Shown: positions 56,781 through 64,000 of the stretch, piece after piece | How positions within the stretch are numbered: position 1 is the first letter of the stretch | Layout: each line of letters begins with the position of its first letter | Assembly (NCBI GenBank): GCA_027307235.1 | Contig: DAHUXH010000013.1 | Span: 62,001 to 126,000, forward strand | Direction of reading: 5' to 3' | Length of the DNA stretch: 64,000 nucleotides | Origin: Vulcanimicrobiota bacterium | GTDB taxonomy: Bacteria > Vulcanimicrobiota > Vulcanimicrobiia > Vulcanimicrobiales > Vulcanimicrobiaceae | Program-made: the position numbers and the translations under genes | The notes under the pieces: model-generated | Database searches by the model: none | What the model saw: only the letters and a program-made list of their open reading frames with translations | Told to the model about the DNA's origin: nothing

Positions 56781-58583
56781 GTGAAAATGCGCATGTTTGT
56801 TCTCATCCTCGCAGCGGCAGTGATGATCGCGCCGTCGGCCGCGCTCGCGCAGGTCGCACCTTCGCCGACGCCGCCGCCCGCGCCGCAATTACCTGAAGTT
56901 CCGGCGGTCGCGCCCGGGTACGAAGCGCCGGCCCTCCCGCTCGCGCCTGCACAGATCGTCGGCATCACGCAGCAACCCTTCGTCGGCATCGCCTTGTCCG
57001 ACGCGGTCGCGATGGCGCTGGCGAAGAATCCCGATCTCGCGGTCGCGCAAGGGAACCGGCGCATCGCGGGTGATGACATTGTCGCCGCGAGCGGAGCGTA
57101 CGATATTCGCTTCTCGATTGTGCCGTCGGTCGCGCACAACACGACGCCGCCGCAAAACGCCTTCTTCGCCGGTCCGAACTTCGGCGCGATCGCGATCAAT
57201 CAGCAGACGGTGGGCGGGGGAGTGAGCGGTGAGATACCGACCGGCGGTCAGTACAAGGTCAGTCTCTCGGCGTCGAAGATCGACGACAACACCGTCATCA
57301 ACACGTTCAATCCGTACTATCCGTCGGTGTTCAGCGCGGTGGTGACGCAACCGCTCGGGAAGAATGCGGGCCTCGATGCCGCCAAACGCACGGTCGAGCT
57401 CGCGCGCATCAGCGCCGACACCTCGGATGCGCAAGCATTGGAAAATGCGTCGTCGACCATTTCGGAGGTCGAGAACGCGTATTGGGATCTGGTTGCCGCC
57501 TGGCGCAACGTCGCCATACAAGAAGATGCCCTCAAGGCGGCGGTTGCGCAACAGAACAGCAACCTCCGTTTGTACCGGAGCGGGCAAGCAGCGGCGATCG
57601 ATGCGGTGGAATCGAGCACGCAGGTCGACGTGTTTCAAAGCAACGTTTACGCGGCATTGCAAAACGTGGCCGGGCTGCAGAACCGCCTGAAGGCGCTGTT
57701 GACCAGCGATTCGGCCGACCCGATCTGGCCGGCGAACCTCGTCCCGACGACACCCGCGCTGCAGTTGCCGGCGGCGCCGACGCTCGAACATCTCGTGCAA
57801 TCCGCGCTGTCGCAGCGCCCCGAGGTGCAAGAGCTTCGCGATCTGCGCAGGAGCGCCGACGTGAACGTGGCCTATGCTCGCAATCAATTGCGCCCGCAGG
57901 TTGATGCTCAGGTCGCCTACATGAGCAACGGCCTTGCCGGGTCGGTGGTGCCATTTGCACAGCAAGGCTTCCTCGCGTCGAGCGCGCAGCAAACGATCGC
58001 GCTCAACGAACTGATCGCTGCGTTCAACAGAGGTGTTCCGCCGAATCAACAGATTCCACCGTTGCCGAATACGACCGCACCGGTTCCGCCCTACCTGAGC
58101 GGCGGCCTCGGCCAGTCGCTCGCCAACCTCTTCGCCGGGAAGTTCCCGTCGTATCAGGCCGGCATTACGATCAGCATTCCCATCGACAATCGTACCGCGC
58201 GCGGCGACCAACGGGCCGCCGACACACAGGAGCGCATCGCCGCGATTCGCGAGAGCGCGTTACTGGAACGCATCGCCTATGAGGCGCGCAACGCATTGCA
58301 GGCCTACCACGCGGCGCTCGCCCGGCTCTCGGCCGCACATGCGGCCCGCACGGCCAGCGAGCAAGTCTTGGCAAGCGAACAGCGGAAATTCCGCAACGGC
58401 TCGTCGACGACGTTCTTAGTTCTGCAACGCCAGGTGCAAGTCGCTCAGAACCGCGGACTCGAACTGCAAGCGCAAACGGACCTGAACAAGGCCGTCGTGG
58501 AGATACAACGCGTTAGCGGCGACATCATATCCTCGAACCACGTGACGCTCGAATCCCTCGGCACGCAAACCTTAGGAAAATAG
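56781..58583 (+). CDS. TolC-family outer membrane efflux protein
   Basis: 600 residues with a signal peptide (cut after ALAQ), a Pro-rich spacer and two OEP repeats. ALAKNPDLAVAQ near 75 and repeated helical blocks such as AYWDLVAAWRN are typical. It forms the outer-membrane exit duct of the pump. The GTG start has AAGGAAG upstream. The operon ends here, convergent with pgl at 14 bp. Confidence 0.93.
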   Translation: MKMRMFVLILAAAVMIAPSAALAQVAPSPTPPPAPQLPEVPAVAPGYEAPALPLAPAQIVGITQQPFVGIALSDAVAMALAKNPDLAVAQGNRRIAGDDIVAASGAYDIRFSIVPSVAHNTTPPQNAFFAGPNFGAIAINQQTVGGGVSGEIPTGGQYKVSLSASKIDDNTVINTFNPYYPSVFSAVVTQPLGKNAGLDAAKRTVELARISADTSDAQALENASSTISEVENAYWDLVAAWRNVAIQEDALKAAVAQQNSNLRLYRSGQAAAIDAVESSTQVDVFQSNVYAALQNVAGLQNRLKALLTSDSADPIWPANLVPTTPALQLPAAPTLEHLVQSALSQRPEVQELRDLRRSADVNVAYARNQLRPQVDAQVAYMSNGLAGSVVPFAQQGFLASSAQQTIALNELIAAFNRGVPPNQQIPPLPNTTAPVPPYLSGGLGQSLANLFAGKFPSYQAGITISIPIDNRTARGDQRAADTQERIAAIRESALLERIAYEARNALQAYHAALARLSAAHAARTASEQVLASEQRKFRNGSSTTFLVLQRQVQVAQNRGLELQAQTDLNKAVVEIQRVSGDIISSNHVTLESLGTQTLGK

Positions 58584-58597
58584 GATCGGCCTTCCCC

Positions 58598-59353
58598 TTA
58601 GGGTGTCGTCAGCGTGGCGGCTGCTTCGTCGGCGAGCCAGGTGAGGTCGTGGGTGGTGGGCGCGATGGATTGGGCGGGGGCGTCGATCGGGTCATAGGCT
58701 CCGTCGCGCACGCGCGCGAGCGCTTGCGCTTTGCTCGCGCCTTCGACCGCGAAGACGACCGCGCGCGCCGCATTGATGACGTAGGGCGTCAAGGTGATGC
58801 GGTGCGCGCGCAGGCTATCGACGTAGACGGCACGCACGAACGCTTCGTGGTTGAGAAACGGCGACGTGCCCGGAAAGAGCGATGCCGTGTGCGCGTCGGC
58901 TCCTAACCCCAACAGCACGAGATCAAAAACCGGAAGCGGACCGAGCTGTTCGCGTAACAGTTGGGCATATGCGAGTGCGGCGGCGACCGGATCGTCCTCA
59001 CCGCGCATGCGGTGAACGTGAGTCTCGGGAATCGGCACGTGCGCGAGCAGCGCTTCACGCGCCATGCGGTAGTTTGACTGCGCGTCGTCGGGCGGCACGC
59101 AGCGTTCGTCGCCGAAGAAGACGTGCGTGCTCGACCAATCCACGGCATGGCAGCGTGGCGCTTGCGCGAGCAGCGCATACGCTGCTGCCGGCGTCGTTCC
59201 GCCGGCTAGCGCGATCGCGAAGGTTCCGCGAGCCTCGCACGCCGCCCGTGCGCGTTCGACGATCAGATTGGCGAGCGCATCGGCGGCGGCCGGAGCATTG
59301 GGAACGATGCGAAGTGTGCCGCGCTGACGAGCGGTCACACGCGTGAGCCCCAT
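58598..59353 (-). CDS. pgl: 6-phosphogluconolactonase
   Basis: 251 residues of the DevB/NagB fold. ALAGGTTPAAAYALL, FFGDERCVPPDDAQSNYRMA and LLGLGADAHTASLFPG match the family; the usual DGHTAS is DAHTAS here. It hydrolyses 6-phosphogluconolactone. It overlaps the opcA end by 19 bp and is the last gene of the operon. Confidence 0.94.
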   Translation of the reverse strand: MGLTRVTARQRGTLRIVPNAPAAADALANLIVERARAACEARGTFAIALAGGTTPAAAYALLAQAPRCHAVDWSSTHVFFGDERCVPPDDAQSNYRMAREALLAHVPIPETHVHRMRGEDDPVAAALAYAQLLREQLGPLPVFDLVLLGLGADAHTASLFPGTSPFLNHEAFVRAVYVDSLRAHRITLTPYVINAARAVVFAVEGASKAQALARVRDGAYDPIDAPAQSIAPTTHDLTWLADEAAATLTTP

Positions 59354-60339
59354 ACCACCAGCAAATCGCGAGCGACGCGCGCCGACTCGATAAAGAGCGC
59401 GCTCGTGCTGCGTTCGCTCATGGCGCGCTCGATCAGCGTGGGCGTATCGGCGTTACCGAGCGGCGCGATCCGCCGCTCGCACGCGCGGCGGCCGGCGACC
59501 TCAAGCTGCACCGCATGCGGATCGTCGGAAAGCAGATGCGCACGATAGATCGAGCCGGCGGCGTGCAGAGTGATCCCGCGGATGCGGCGTGACTCGCCCT
59601 CGAGCATGATCGAAACCGGGATCGGTTCGCCGTCGGCAGCGCACAGCGCGCCGTCCTCGGTCGGGTGCCAGTCCAGACGTCCGGCAAGCCAGCCGAGCAA
59701 ATAATACGCCTCGGCCGACGATCCGGCGGTCACGTCGATGCGCTCGACGCGCGCGAGATCGATCGCGAAGCCGGCGTTATCGAAGAAGTGAGCGATCATC
59801 TCTTGCCAGGGCTCGATGCGTAGATAGGCGAGATCGTGCAATTGACGGTCGCCGGTGTGGAACAGCACGTCGACGACGTCTTCGAGCGTGCGTGAATCGC
59901 TGCGCAGCCGGGAGCTGTCGACGATCGCGGTGGTCGCGAGCGCGCGCAAGGCGGCGAAGCGCGGGTCACCGCGCAAACGCTCGGATGTCCACATCAGCAC
60001 CACCGGCATGCCGAGCACGGACAGGTCTTGAACGATCGAGGCGAGCGCGTCAGGACTCGCGCCGGCAACGCCGACTTCTAGGAACTCCAGCCGTGCGATC
60101 GACAGTTCGCCCAAGGCGACGTCTTCGATGACGACGTCGGCTGCGTCGCGCACCGCCCGGGTGTCGAGGACGATCACCCGCGCCGGATGGCGCTCCCCGA
60201 TCTCATGCGCGCGTTCGCGAATCCATTGGCGCACCAATTCGTCGTCGACGAAGACGACGAGGGTCATCGTAACCGCATTCACCGAGTTGGCGCGCTGTTC
60301 GCTGAGCGCGTCGAGCAACTCCGCGATCTTGGGAGTCAC
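59335..60339 (-). CDS. opcA: OpcA-like G6PD assembly protein
   Basis: 334 residues from a GTG that overlaps the zwf stop (GTGA). VVFVDD near 30, LPVVLMWTSERL-like LGMPVVLMW near 120 and LGWLAGRLDW near 225 match OpcA. In cyanobacteria OpcA allosterically activates G6PD; in actinobacteria it accompanies zwf. The open frame upstream of 60339 lies inside zwf and is not used. Confidence 0.92.
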   Translation of the reverse strand: MTPKIAELLDALSEQRANSVNAVTMTLVVFVDDELVRQWIRERAHEIGERHPARVIVLDTRAVRDAADVVIEDVALGELSIARLEFLEVGVAGASPDALASIVQDLSVLGMPVVLMWTSERLRGDPRFAALRALATTAIVDSSRLRSDSRTLEDVVDVLFHTGDRQLHDLAYLRIEPWQEMIAHFFDNAGFAIDLARVERIDVTAGSSAEAYYLLGWLAGRLDWHPTEDGALCAADGEPIPVSIMLEGESRRIRGITLHAAGSIYRAHLLSDDPHAVQLEVAGRRACERRIAPLGNADTPTLIERAMSERSTSALFIESARVARDLLVVWGSRV

Positions 60340-61898
60340 AAGAGTCGCCAATCCGGTGTCAGCATACGCGCCGCATCGGGTCCTTGGCTTCCGGCCGGAT
60401 AGTTCGGGAAGCCCGTAGCGCGTCCGTTCTCCCAAACGTCGAGCATCGGGGTCACGATCTCCCACGCCAGTTCGACCGCGTCCCAACGTGTGAACAGCGT
60501 CGGGTCTCCGCGCATCGCGTCGGCGATAAGGCGCTCATACGCGGGGGGCGATTGCACGCTGAAACCGCTGCCGTAGTTGAAATCCATGAAGACGCTGCGG
60601 ATGTGGCTCTTTGGCCCCGGTACCTTGGCTTCAAACCGCAGCGAGATGCCTTCGTCCGGCTGAATCTTCACGATCAGCATGTTGGGATCAATCGCGTCGG
60701 TCTTCTCGCCGTACAGCCGATGCGGAATCGGTTTGAAGGTGACTGCGATCTCCGACATCTTGCGTGCCAGACGCTTGCCGCTGCGTAAATAGAACGGTAC
60801 GCCGGCCCAGCGCCAGCTGTCGACGAAGAGCCGGAGCGCGGCGAAGGTCTCGGTGTTGGAATCGGATGCGACGTCGGGTTCGTCACGATAGCCGGGAACC
60901 GCGGCTCCGCTGATGGTTCCCGCGCCGTATTGTCCGCGCACGGCGCAGTTGCCGACGTCATCCTTGGCGATGGGACGGATCGCGGAAAAGACCTTGTATT
61001 TTTCGTTGCGAATGGCTTCGCCGCCGTCGTTGGCGGGTGGCTCCATCGCGACCAACGCCAACAGATTGAGCACATGATTTTGAATCATGTCGCGCAACGC
61101 GCCAGCGTTGTCGTAATAGCCGCCGCGGCCCTCCACGCCGATGCTCTCCGCCGAGGTAATCTGAACCGAATCAATGTATGTGCGATTCCATATCGGCTCA
61201 AAGATCACGTTGGCGAAGCGCAGCGCGAGAATGTCTTGAACGGTCTCCTTGCCGAGATAGTGGTCGATGCGGTAGACCTGCGGCTCGTTGAAGACGTGTT
61301 CGATCTCACGCTGCAAGGCGCGCGCGGATTCCAAGTCGGTGCCGAACGGCTTCTCGACGATCAAGCGCGTCCAGCCCGTGGTATGGCTGCGCGGATCGAG
61401 CCCCGCATCGCGCAACTGCGTGACGATCTGCGGAAACACCGCCGGCGGCGTCGAGAGGTAGAAGAGCCGGTTGCCGCGTGTCCCGAGTGCCTGATCGTTG
61501 ACCTCCAAACGTTTGCGAAGATCATCAAAGTGGCGGCGGTCGGTGAAGTCGGCGCAAATATAGAAGATGCGCGAAGCAAAATCGTTCCATACCGCATCCT
61601 GGGGTGCGCCCGAGGGGGAGAACGCCGTCAACTGCGTTTTGCAGTACTCGCGAAACGTTTCGTCGGTGTAGGCGCTGCGTGAAAAACCGATCAGCGAAAA
61701 ATCGTGGGGGAGGATGCCGCGCAGCCGCAGCGCGTAGACGGCAGGCAGCAGCATACGCTTGAACAGATCGCCGCTTGCGCCGAAGAAGACCAGGCTGCAG
61801 GGATCGGAGATGCGGTCGGTCTGCAGGCCGGCGCGTAGCGGATTGACGACCGCGCCATCGGTCGTGACCGCGGCGGTAGCCGTGGCGCTCTCAGACAT
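60336..61898 (-). CDS. zwf: glucose-6-phosphate 1-dehydrogenase
   Basis: 520 residues. GASGDLFKRMLLPA is the NADP loop, RIDHYLGKE the substrate/catalytic block with its His. An N-terminal ~35-residue extension is typical of the OpcA-regulated class. It oxidises glucose 6-phosphate to the lactone. The start overlaps gnd by 8 bp. Confidence 0.97.
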   Translation of the reverse strand: MSESATATAAVTTDGAVVNPLRAGLQTDRISDPCSLVFFGASGDLFKRMLLPAVYALRLRGILPHDFSLIGFSRSAYTDETFREYCKTQLTAFSPSGAPQDAVWNDFASRIFYICADFTDRRHFDDLRKRLEVNDQALGTRGNRLFYLSTPPAVFPQIVTQLRDAGLDPRSHTTGWTRLIVEKPFGTDLESARALQREIEHVFNEPQVYRIDHYLGKETVQDILALRFANVIFEPIWNRTYIDSVQITSAESIGVEGRGGYYDNAGALRDMIQNHVLNLLALVAMEPPANDGGEAIRNEKYKVFSAIRPIAKDDVGNCAVRGQYGAGTISGAAVPGYRDEPDVASDSNTETFAALRLFVDSWRWAGVPFYLRSGKRLARKMSEIAVTFKPIPHRLYGEKTDAIDPNMLIVKIQPDEGISLRFEAKVPGPKSHIRSVFMDFNYGSGFSVQSPPAYERLIADAMRGDPTLFTRWDAVELAWEIVTPMLDVWENGRATGFPNYPAGSQGPDAARMLTPDWRLL

Positions 61899-62796
61899 GC
61901 TCGCTCTTGACGGCGTGTCCGCCGAACTGATTGCGCAGCGCCGCCACCACCTTTGCGCTGAACGATTCGTCCTGGCGCGACGCGAAGCGCGCCAGCAGCG
62001 AGAGCGTGATCACCGGCGCCGGAACGTTCTCGTCGATCGCCGCCTGCACCGTCCAGCGTCCTTCACCGGTGTCGTCGACGTAGCCGCGAATCTGCGAGAG
62101 GTTCTTGTCGTCGGCGAATGCGCGTACCGCAAGTTCCAGCAGCCACGAGCGCACGACGCTGCCGTGACACCACACGCGCGCGAGTTGTTCGAGATCGAAT
62201 GCGAACGGCGATTTTTCGAGAATTTCGAAGCCCTCGCCATACGCTTGCAGCAGGCCGTACTCGATGCCGTTATGCACCATTTTCGAGAAATGGCCGGAGC
62301 CGGCCGGACCGACGTGAGCATATCCGTCGGGCGGCGCGAGCGCACGAAAGATCGGCTCGCAGAGTTTGACGGCGTCCGTGTCGCCGCCGACCATGAGGCA
62401 GTAGCCTTCGGTTAAGCCCCACACGCCGCCGCTCGTGCCCGCGTCGACCAAATGCACGCTTTTGAGTTTGCAGCGGTCGTACGCGCGCAGACCGGCTTGC
62501 CAGTTGGTGTTGCCGCCGTCGACGATCACGTCGCCGGGAGAGAGCAGCGTGAGCAGTTCATCGATGGTCTGATCGGTCGGCGCACCCGAGGGCACCATGA
62601 TCCAGACGACGCGCGGTGTGTCGTGCAGCCGCTTCACCAGGTCCGCGAGCGAACTCGCGCCGTCCGCGCCGCCCGCTACCGTGCGCGCCACCGCGTCCCC
62701 GTCGCGGTCGAAGGCGACAACCGCGTGTTTTTCGCGCAACAGGCGCGTCGTCATGTTGGCGCCCATCTTGCCGAGGCCCACCATCCCCAGGTGCAC
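61891..62796 (-). CDS. gnd: 6-phosphogluconate dehydrogenase, short (GndA-type)
   Basis: 301 residues, the decarboxylating short form. GLGKMGANM (7-15), VDGGNTNW, DAGTSGGVWGL and KMVHNGIEYG are cofactor and substrate motifs. This size class is often NAD-specific. It makes ribulose 5-phosphate. It lies 26 bp after the tal-pgi gene. Confidence 0.95.
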   Translation of the reverse strand: MHLGMVGLGKMGANMTTRLLREKHAVVAFDRDGDAVARTVAGGADGASSLADLVKRLHDTPRVVWIMVPSGAPTDQTIDELLTLLSPGDVIVDGGNTNWQAGLRAYDRCKLKSVHLVDAGTSGGVWGLTEGYCLMVGGDTDAVKLCEPIFRALAPPDGYAHVGPAGSGHFSKMVHNGIEYGLLQAYGEGFEILEKSPFAFDLEQLARVWCHGSVVRSWLLELAVRAFADDKNLSQIRGYVDDTGEGRWTVQAAIDENVPAPVITLSLLARFASRQDESFSAKVVAALRNQFGGHAVKSEHV

Positions 62797-62822
62797 GATG
62801 TAACTCTTCCCTTCTTACGTTG

Positions 62823-64000
62823 CTACGTTTTCGCTGTGAGTGCGTCGTCGACGATCGCGCCGAGCCGGCGCAGCCCGGCCTCGAGTGCGCCGGAGATGAC
62901 GATGCGAAGGCCGCGCCGTTTGCGGCTATCGAGTGCTTGGAAGTCGCCGATCGACTGTGCGTCGATCAGCGTGCGAAAACCGACGTTCATTCCGGGAATC
63001 ATCGGGTCGCCGGCGGCCTCGTGAACCAGTTGCAGCGTCACGATCGAGTCGGGCCCGCCCTTATGTAACTGTCCGGTGGAGTGTAAGAAGCGCGGTCCGA
63101 AACCGACCGTGGTCGCCACCTTCCGCGCATCGCGAATCTTCACGCGCAGGTCCCGCAGCAAGCGTTCGTGCGCGGCGTTGTGATCGAGGTAGGCGGTGAT
63201 CGCGACGTAGTCGCCGGAGCGAATCTGGGCGAGCACGTCGGCGAGGGCATCGGCCGGTGACGACGTGCGCGCGTTCGCACTTCCGGAGAGCAGCGCTAGC
63301 GCGAACGCGTCGTCGCGGGTGCCGATGCGCGGTTGCGGGAGCGCTCCCGTCGATGCGAACGTCGCCAGCAGCGCCTTCGTATTGTCCTTGGATTCTTGAA
63401 CGTTGGGTTGGTCGAACGGGTCGATGTGCAATAGCGCGCCGGCCGCTGCCGTCGCGATCTCCCAAAGATAGAATTGCTCGCCCAGATCGTAGGCGTCGTT
63501 GAGCGCTAAACGGATCACCGGATGTCCGGCCGCTTCAAGCGCCGCGATCGCGCTGTCGGTGGAAGGATCGCTCGCGGGCAGATGCGCGCCGACATAGACG
63601 AAGACGCGATCACTTCCGTACACGGACGGATCGCCGAGCGGTTCTCCCTCAATCGGAATGACACCGGTGCCGAGCTTTCCGGTTGATTCGGCGATCAGCT
63701 GTTCGCACCATTGACCGAACGCAGCGATGCGGGGATGCGTCACGATCGTGAGCTTGTCGCGGCCGGCCTTCGCGCACGCGCCGATCGCCGCGCCGAAGCG
63801 CGTGCCGGGCGCCGTGCGTACGTCGACGATCTTGTCGTTGGCGTGCATCGCTCCCAGACCGCGGTCGAGCAGCAGATTGACGTCGTACCCGGCGATCGCC
63901 GCCGGCAGCATGCCGAAGAACGAGAGCGCGGAGTAGCGTCCGCCGATGTTGGGGTCGTTCTCGTAGACCGCACGGAATCCGACGCTCTTGGCTTCCACGG
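62823..64000 (-). CDS. transaldolase/glucose-6-phosphate isomerase fusion, C-terminal part (5' end outside window)
   Basis: The minus-strand frame runs off the right edge; ~392 codons are visible. NIGGRYSALSFFG, the PGI sugar block, and HIDPFDQPNVQESK match the phosphoglucose isomerase half of Tal-Pgi fusions known from Actinobacteria and Cyanobacteria-like gene sets. The missing N-terminus would hold the transaldolase. A stand-alone PGI of this family is the alternative. It leads the pentose phosphate operon. Confidence 0.85.
   Translation of the reverse strand, partial: VEAKSVGFRAVYENDPNIGGRYSALSFFGMLPAAIAGYDVNLLLDRGLGAMHANDKIVDVRTAPGTRFGAAIGACAKAGRDKLTIVTHPRIAAFGQWCEQLIAESTGKLGTGVIPIEGEPLGDPSVYGSDRVFVYVGAHLPASDPSTDSAIAALEAAGHPVIRLALNDAYDLGEQFYLWEIATAAAGALLHIDPFDQPNVQESKDNTKALLATFASTGALPQPRIGTRDDAFALALLSGSANARTSSPADALADVLAQIRSGDYVAITAYLDHNAAHERLLRDLRVKIRDARKVATTVGFGPRFLHSTGQLHKGGPDSIVTLQLVHEAAGDPMIPGMNVGFRTLIDAQSIGDFQALDSRKRRGLRIVISGALEAGLRRLGAIVDDALTAKT

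Noticed and set aside
56889-58211. 440-codon minus-strand frame over the TolC gene
   Set aside because: Antisense shadow, Arg-rich, no motif.

Overview
The window is about two-thirds G+C by eye and densely coded. Many neighbouring genes share their start and stop bases (ATGA or GTGA), and GTG and TTG starts are common. A TolC/HlyD/MFS efflux set shows a diderm cell. Other genes are usually met in Actinobacteria, Cyanobacteria or Chloroflexi: OpcA, fused transaldolase-phosphoglucose isomerase, an acyl-CoA carboxylase epsilon subunit, and a BTAD regulator with an ATPase domain. Together with TM2, BTAD and many small lipoproteins, the mix best fits an uncultured soil-type lineage such as Candidatus Eremiobacterota (WPS-2). 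That placement is inference. I saw no rRNA, tRNA, CRISPR array, transposase or prophage.

Layout: 1-2.9 kb, envelope-stress genes on the minus strand (M48 protease, DUF1269, a helical protein, HdeD) and a truncated GH16 lipoprotein remnant. 2.9-5.1 kb, an ECF42 sigma factor with its YciI partner and a probable autoregulated promoter, and an HNH nuclease. 5.2-11.3 kb, M28 peptidase, an anchored hypothetical, an MBL hydrolase, AmtB, a tandem palindromic repeat and a TM2 protein. 11.4-17.5 kb, a large ATPase/BTAD regulator, small lipoproteins, an Hpt-like protein and a CHAD protein. 17.6-22.1 kb, a signalling operon: PAS/GAF histidine kinase, Rcp1-type receiver, and a receiver-PAS-GGDEF-EAL protein with a degenerate GGDEF site.

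22.4-31.1 kb is a long plus-strand operon for peptidoglycan-sugar recycling: NagZ, a serine hydrolase, AnmK, a BadF-type amino-sugar kinase, MurQ and a DUF4127 protein, preceded by an ABC ATPase without a permease. 31.1-38.2 kb, on the minus strand, holds acyl-CoA/propionyl-CoA metabolism: a 51-residue carboxylase epsilon subunit between fabI and the biotin carboxylase, then methylmalonyl-CoA mutase and epimerase, with the carboxyltransferase and a DUF59 protein nearby. 38.3-40.8 kb is clpC. 42.3-44.1 kb is a methionine salvage trio (mtnB, mtnD, mtnC). 44.2-51.4 kb has a WYL regulator, a His-rich conserved protein and hutH-hutU-hutI plus a HutF-like amidohydrolase. 51.4-58.6 kb has a lipoprotein, then a leaderless class A beta-lactamase-like gene divergent from a LolA-like/TetR/HlyD/MFS/TolC efflux operon, with two operator-like palindromes between them. 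58.6-64 kb is an oxidative pentose phosphate operon (tal-pgi, gnd, zwf, opcA, pgl).

The most unusual signal is a roughly 100-bp nested palindrome at three loci (10.6, 14.3 and 40.8 kb). Its arms differ between loci but stay matched to each other, including a compensated double change and G-U wobble pairs. Each copy abuts a TAG stop codon in the same orientation relative to that gene. I read it as an RNA-level 3'-end element.
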